Source: Lachnospiraceae bacterium (GTDB taxonomy: Bacteria > Bacillota_A > Clostridia > Lachnospirales > Lachnospiraceae). Taken from it: a DNA stretch of 5,863 nt. Of this stretch, positions 4,597 to 5,863 are shown one piece after another (within the stretch, counting starts at the first letter, position 1; the number at the start of each line of letters is the position of its first letter). A program made the translations under genes and the position numbers. A model generated the notes under the pieces. That model was not told the DNA's origin, searched no databases, and worked only from the letters and a program-made list of their open reading frames with translations. Where the stretch lies: positions 1 through 5,863 of the forward strand of contig JAGACI010000105.1 in the NCBI GenBank assembly GCA_017614185.1. The letters run 5' to 3'.

Positions 4597-5863
4597 TTGT
4601 GTTGAGAAGGCGACATTTGAGGACTCAAAGTCGCCTTTAGTTTTATTAATTTCATTAGGATGCGAGAAGAATCTTGTTGACTCAGAGATGATGCTCGGCA
4701 TGCTTTCCGATGCCGGCTTTGGTATTATTGACTTCGAGGATGAGGCAGATGTTGCGATTATCAATACATGCTGCTTTATCGGAGATGCCAAGGAAGAGAG
4801 CATCAACACTATCCTTGAGATTGCAAAACTCAAGGAGACAGGGAAATTAAAGGGAATCGTTGTAAGCGGATGCCTTTCCGAACGCTACAAGGAAGAGATA
4901 ATTAAAGAGATTCCTGAAGTCGATGCCATAGTGGGAACATCTTCTTTTGATGATATCGTTGAGGCGGTTAAATATTGTCTTAACAAATCCGGAAGACACG
5001 ACTTCTATAAAGATATAAGTGCCCCCTGCATTACAGGCAAAAGAAGGCTTGTTTCAACAGGCGGTCACTATGCTCATTTAAAGATAGCAGAAGGGTGCGG
5101 AAAGTACTGCACTTACTGTATAATACCTTATATAAGAGGTAACTACAGATCGGTTCCGATGGAAAGCCTTGTCAAAGAGGCAAGAGAACTTGTGGCATCG
5201 GGGGTTAAGGAACTTATCCTTGTTGCTCAGGAGACCACTCTTTACGGAACAGATTTATATGGCAAAAAGAGCTTGCCCGAATTACTAAGGAAGCTATGCG
5301 AGATAGAGGATTTAAAGTGGATCAGAATCCTTTATTGCTACCCTGAAGAAATCGATGATGAATTAATCGATGTGATAAGGGATGAGGAGAAGATCTGTAA
5401 GTATCTCGATCTCCCCATTCAGCATTGCAACGACTCCATCCTTGCAAGGATGGGAAGACATACAGACAAAGCGGATATCGAAAGAATTGTCAAAAAGCTT
5501 CGTGATAAGGTACCGGGGATTTGCCTTAGAACGACGCTTATTACCGGCTTTCCCGGAGAGACGGAAGAAGATTTCGAAGAGCTCTACCGCTTTGTTAATG
5601 AAATGGAATTTGACAGACTGGGTGTATTCCCATATTCAGCCGAAGAGGGAACACCTGCAGCGAAGATGGACGGCCAGATAGATGACGAGGTGAAGAACCA
5701 GAGGAGAGACGAAATCATGGAGCTTCAGCAGGCCGTTTCATATGACCTTTCTGAGAAGAAAGTAGGCAAAACATATTTGACATTTATAGAGGGAAGGGAT
5801 ACCAATACCGGAGTGTATGTCGGAAGAACATATATGGACGCACCCGGTGTGGACGGATACGTA
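4583..5863 (+). CDS. rimO: Ribosomal protein S12 methylthiotransferase RimO (3' truncated by window edge)
   Basis: The frame stays open to the last base, giving 427 codons of a usual ~440. RimO is a radical-SAM enzyme with two [4Fe-4S] clusters that methylthiolates a conserved aspartate of ribosomal protein S12. The N-terminal cluster cysteines are C27 (SLGCEKNLVDSE), C63 (NTCCFI) and C97 (SGCLSERY). The radical-SAM CxxxCxxC is C172, C176, C179 (EGCGKYCTYCIIP). LPIQHCNDSILARMGR, TGFPGETEEDFEE and GVFPYSAEEGTPAA are RimO-like and separate it from MiaB. A TRAM domain starts near residue 393, with the typical GRTYMDAPGVDGYV at the cut end. The start lies inside rpoZ at tandem ATGs (4580 and 4583) with no Shine-Dalgarno, suggesting coupling. 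The ~20 residues before SLGC are longer than usual and contain a terminator-like hairpin. Confidence 0.93.
   Translation, partial: MKQNNCVEKATFEDSKSPLVLLISLGCEKNLVDSEMMLGMLSDAGFGIIDFEDEADVAIINTCCFIGDAKEESINTILEIAKLKETGKLKGIVVSGCLSERYKEEIIKEIPEVDAIVGTSSFDDIVEAVKYCLNKSGRHDFYKDISAPCITGKRRLVSTGGHYAHLKIAEGCGKYCTYCIIPYIRGNYRSVPMESLVKEARELVASGVKELILVAQETTLYGTDLYGKKSLPELLRKLCEIEDLKWIRILYCYPEEIDDELIDVIRDEEKICKYLDLPIQHCNDSILARMGRHTDKADIERIVKKLRDKVPGICLRTTLITGFPGETEEDFEELYRFVNEMEFDRLGVFPYSAEEGTPAAKMDGQIDDEVKNQRRDEIMELQQAVSYDLSEKKVGKTYLTFIEGRDTNTGVYVGRTYMDAPGVDGYV
4607..4647 (+). terminator. Intrinsic-terminator-like hairpin after rpoZ, embedded in the rimO 5' coding region
   Basis: AAGGCGAC (4607-4614) pairs perfectly with GTCGCCTT (4630-4637). 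After a single unpaired A4615, TTTGA (4616-4620) pairs with TCAAA (4625-4629) around a GGAC loop. The T-rich stretch TTTAGTTTTATT (4636-4647) follows directly. This is a 13-bp, mostly uninterrupted stem with a tail rich in T, the classic form of a Rho-independent terminator, though the T-run is broken by AG and A. It begins 10 nt after the rpoZ stop and overlaps rimO codons 9-22. It may end most operon transcripts or act as an attenuator before rimO. The structure is seen; function and strength are inferred. Confidence 0.68.

Noticed and set aside
4549..4833. Minus-strand open frame of about 95 codons antisense to the rimO start
   Set aside because: It overlaps clear rimO coding sequence with conserved cysteine motifs; the low-complexity serine-rich product is typical of a shadow frame.
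5382..5681. Plus-strand open frame of about 99 codons inside rimO
   Set aside because: It is out of frame with the well-supported radical-SAM enzyme and its product is arginine- and serine-rich with no domain.
1..5863. Mobile elements, CRISPR arrays, tRNA or rRNA genes and direct repeats
   Set aside because: I saw no spaced direct repeats, transposase-like reading frame, terminal inverted repeats or tRNA-like cloverleaf; almost all bases are in conserved core genes.

Overview
The window reads as an ordinary core-genome segment of a low-to-mid GC Gram-positive bacterium of class Clostridia, most likely Lachnospiraceae. This rests on the protein sequences (RqcH, YicC, RemA, Gmk, omega and RimO are all Firmicutes-like), strong AAGGAG-type ribosome binding sites, frequent AGA arginine codons and the gene order. 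The placement comes from recall, not a database search. Nearly every base is coding; the only real intergenic gap is about 140 bp between the two divergent transcription units. I see no mobile element, CRISPR array, tRNA or rRNA.

Layout: (1) Positions 2-706, plus strand: the C-terminal half of a multi-membrane-span MOP-superfamily flippase (SpoVB/YtgP/MurJ-like), cut by the left edge. (2) Positions 695-2443, minus strand: complete rqcH, which adds alanine tails to stalled nascent chains; its 3' end overlaps the flippase gene by 12 nt tail to tail. (3) Positions 2444-2582: divergent control region. It holds a near-consensus plus-strand promoter for yicC and a minus-strand extended -10 promoter for rqcH, with -35 boxes only 1 bp apart, plus two dyad-symmetric sequences in the rqcH leader. 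(4) Positions 2583-5863, plus strand: a compact operon yicC-remA-gmk-rpoZ-rimO, with gaps or overlaps of 1 nt, 8 nt overlap, 5 nt and about 14 nt overlap. rimO runs off the right edge.

The first four genes of the operon follow the Bacillus subtilis order yloC-remA-gmk-rpoZ; here rimO takes the place where B. subtilis has coaBC-priA. The cluster joins RNA decay (YicC), a small DNA-binding regulator (RemA), guanine nucleotide supply (Gmk), an RNA polymerase subunit (omega) and ribosome modification (RimO), with a divergent ribosome-rescue gene (RqcH).

I did not find a new multi-gene system. The most unusual signal is a strong intrinsic-terminator-like hairpin with a T-rich tail that starts 10 nt after the rpoZ stop and lies wholly inside the first ~22 codons of rimO. 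No standard downstream start codon would let RimO avoid it while keeping its first cluster cysteine. It may act as an attenuator setting the rpoZ:rimO ratio. Secondary points are the back-to-back promoters, the SD-proximal hairpin in the rqcH leader, a conservative Asp-to-Glu change in the RqcH DR motif, and Arg-to-Lys changes in RemA.
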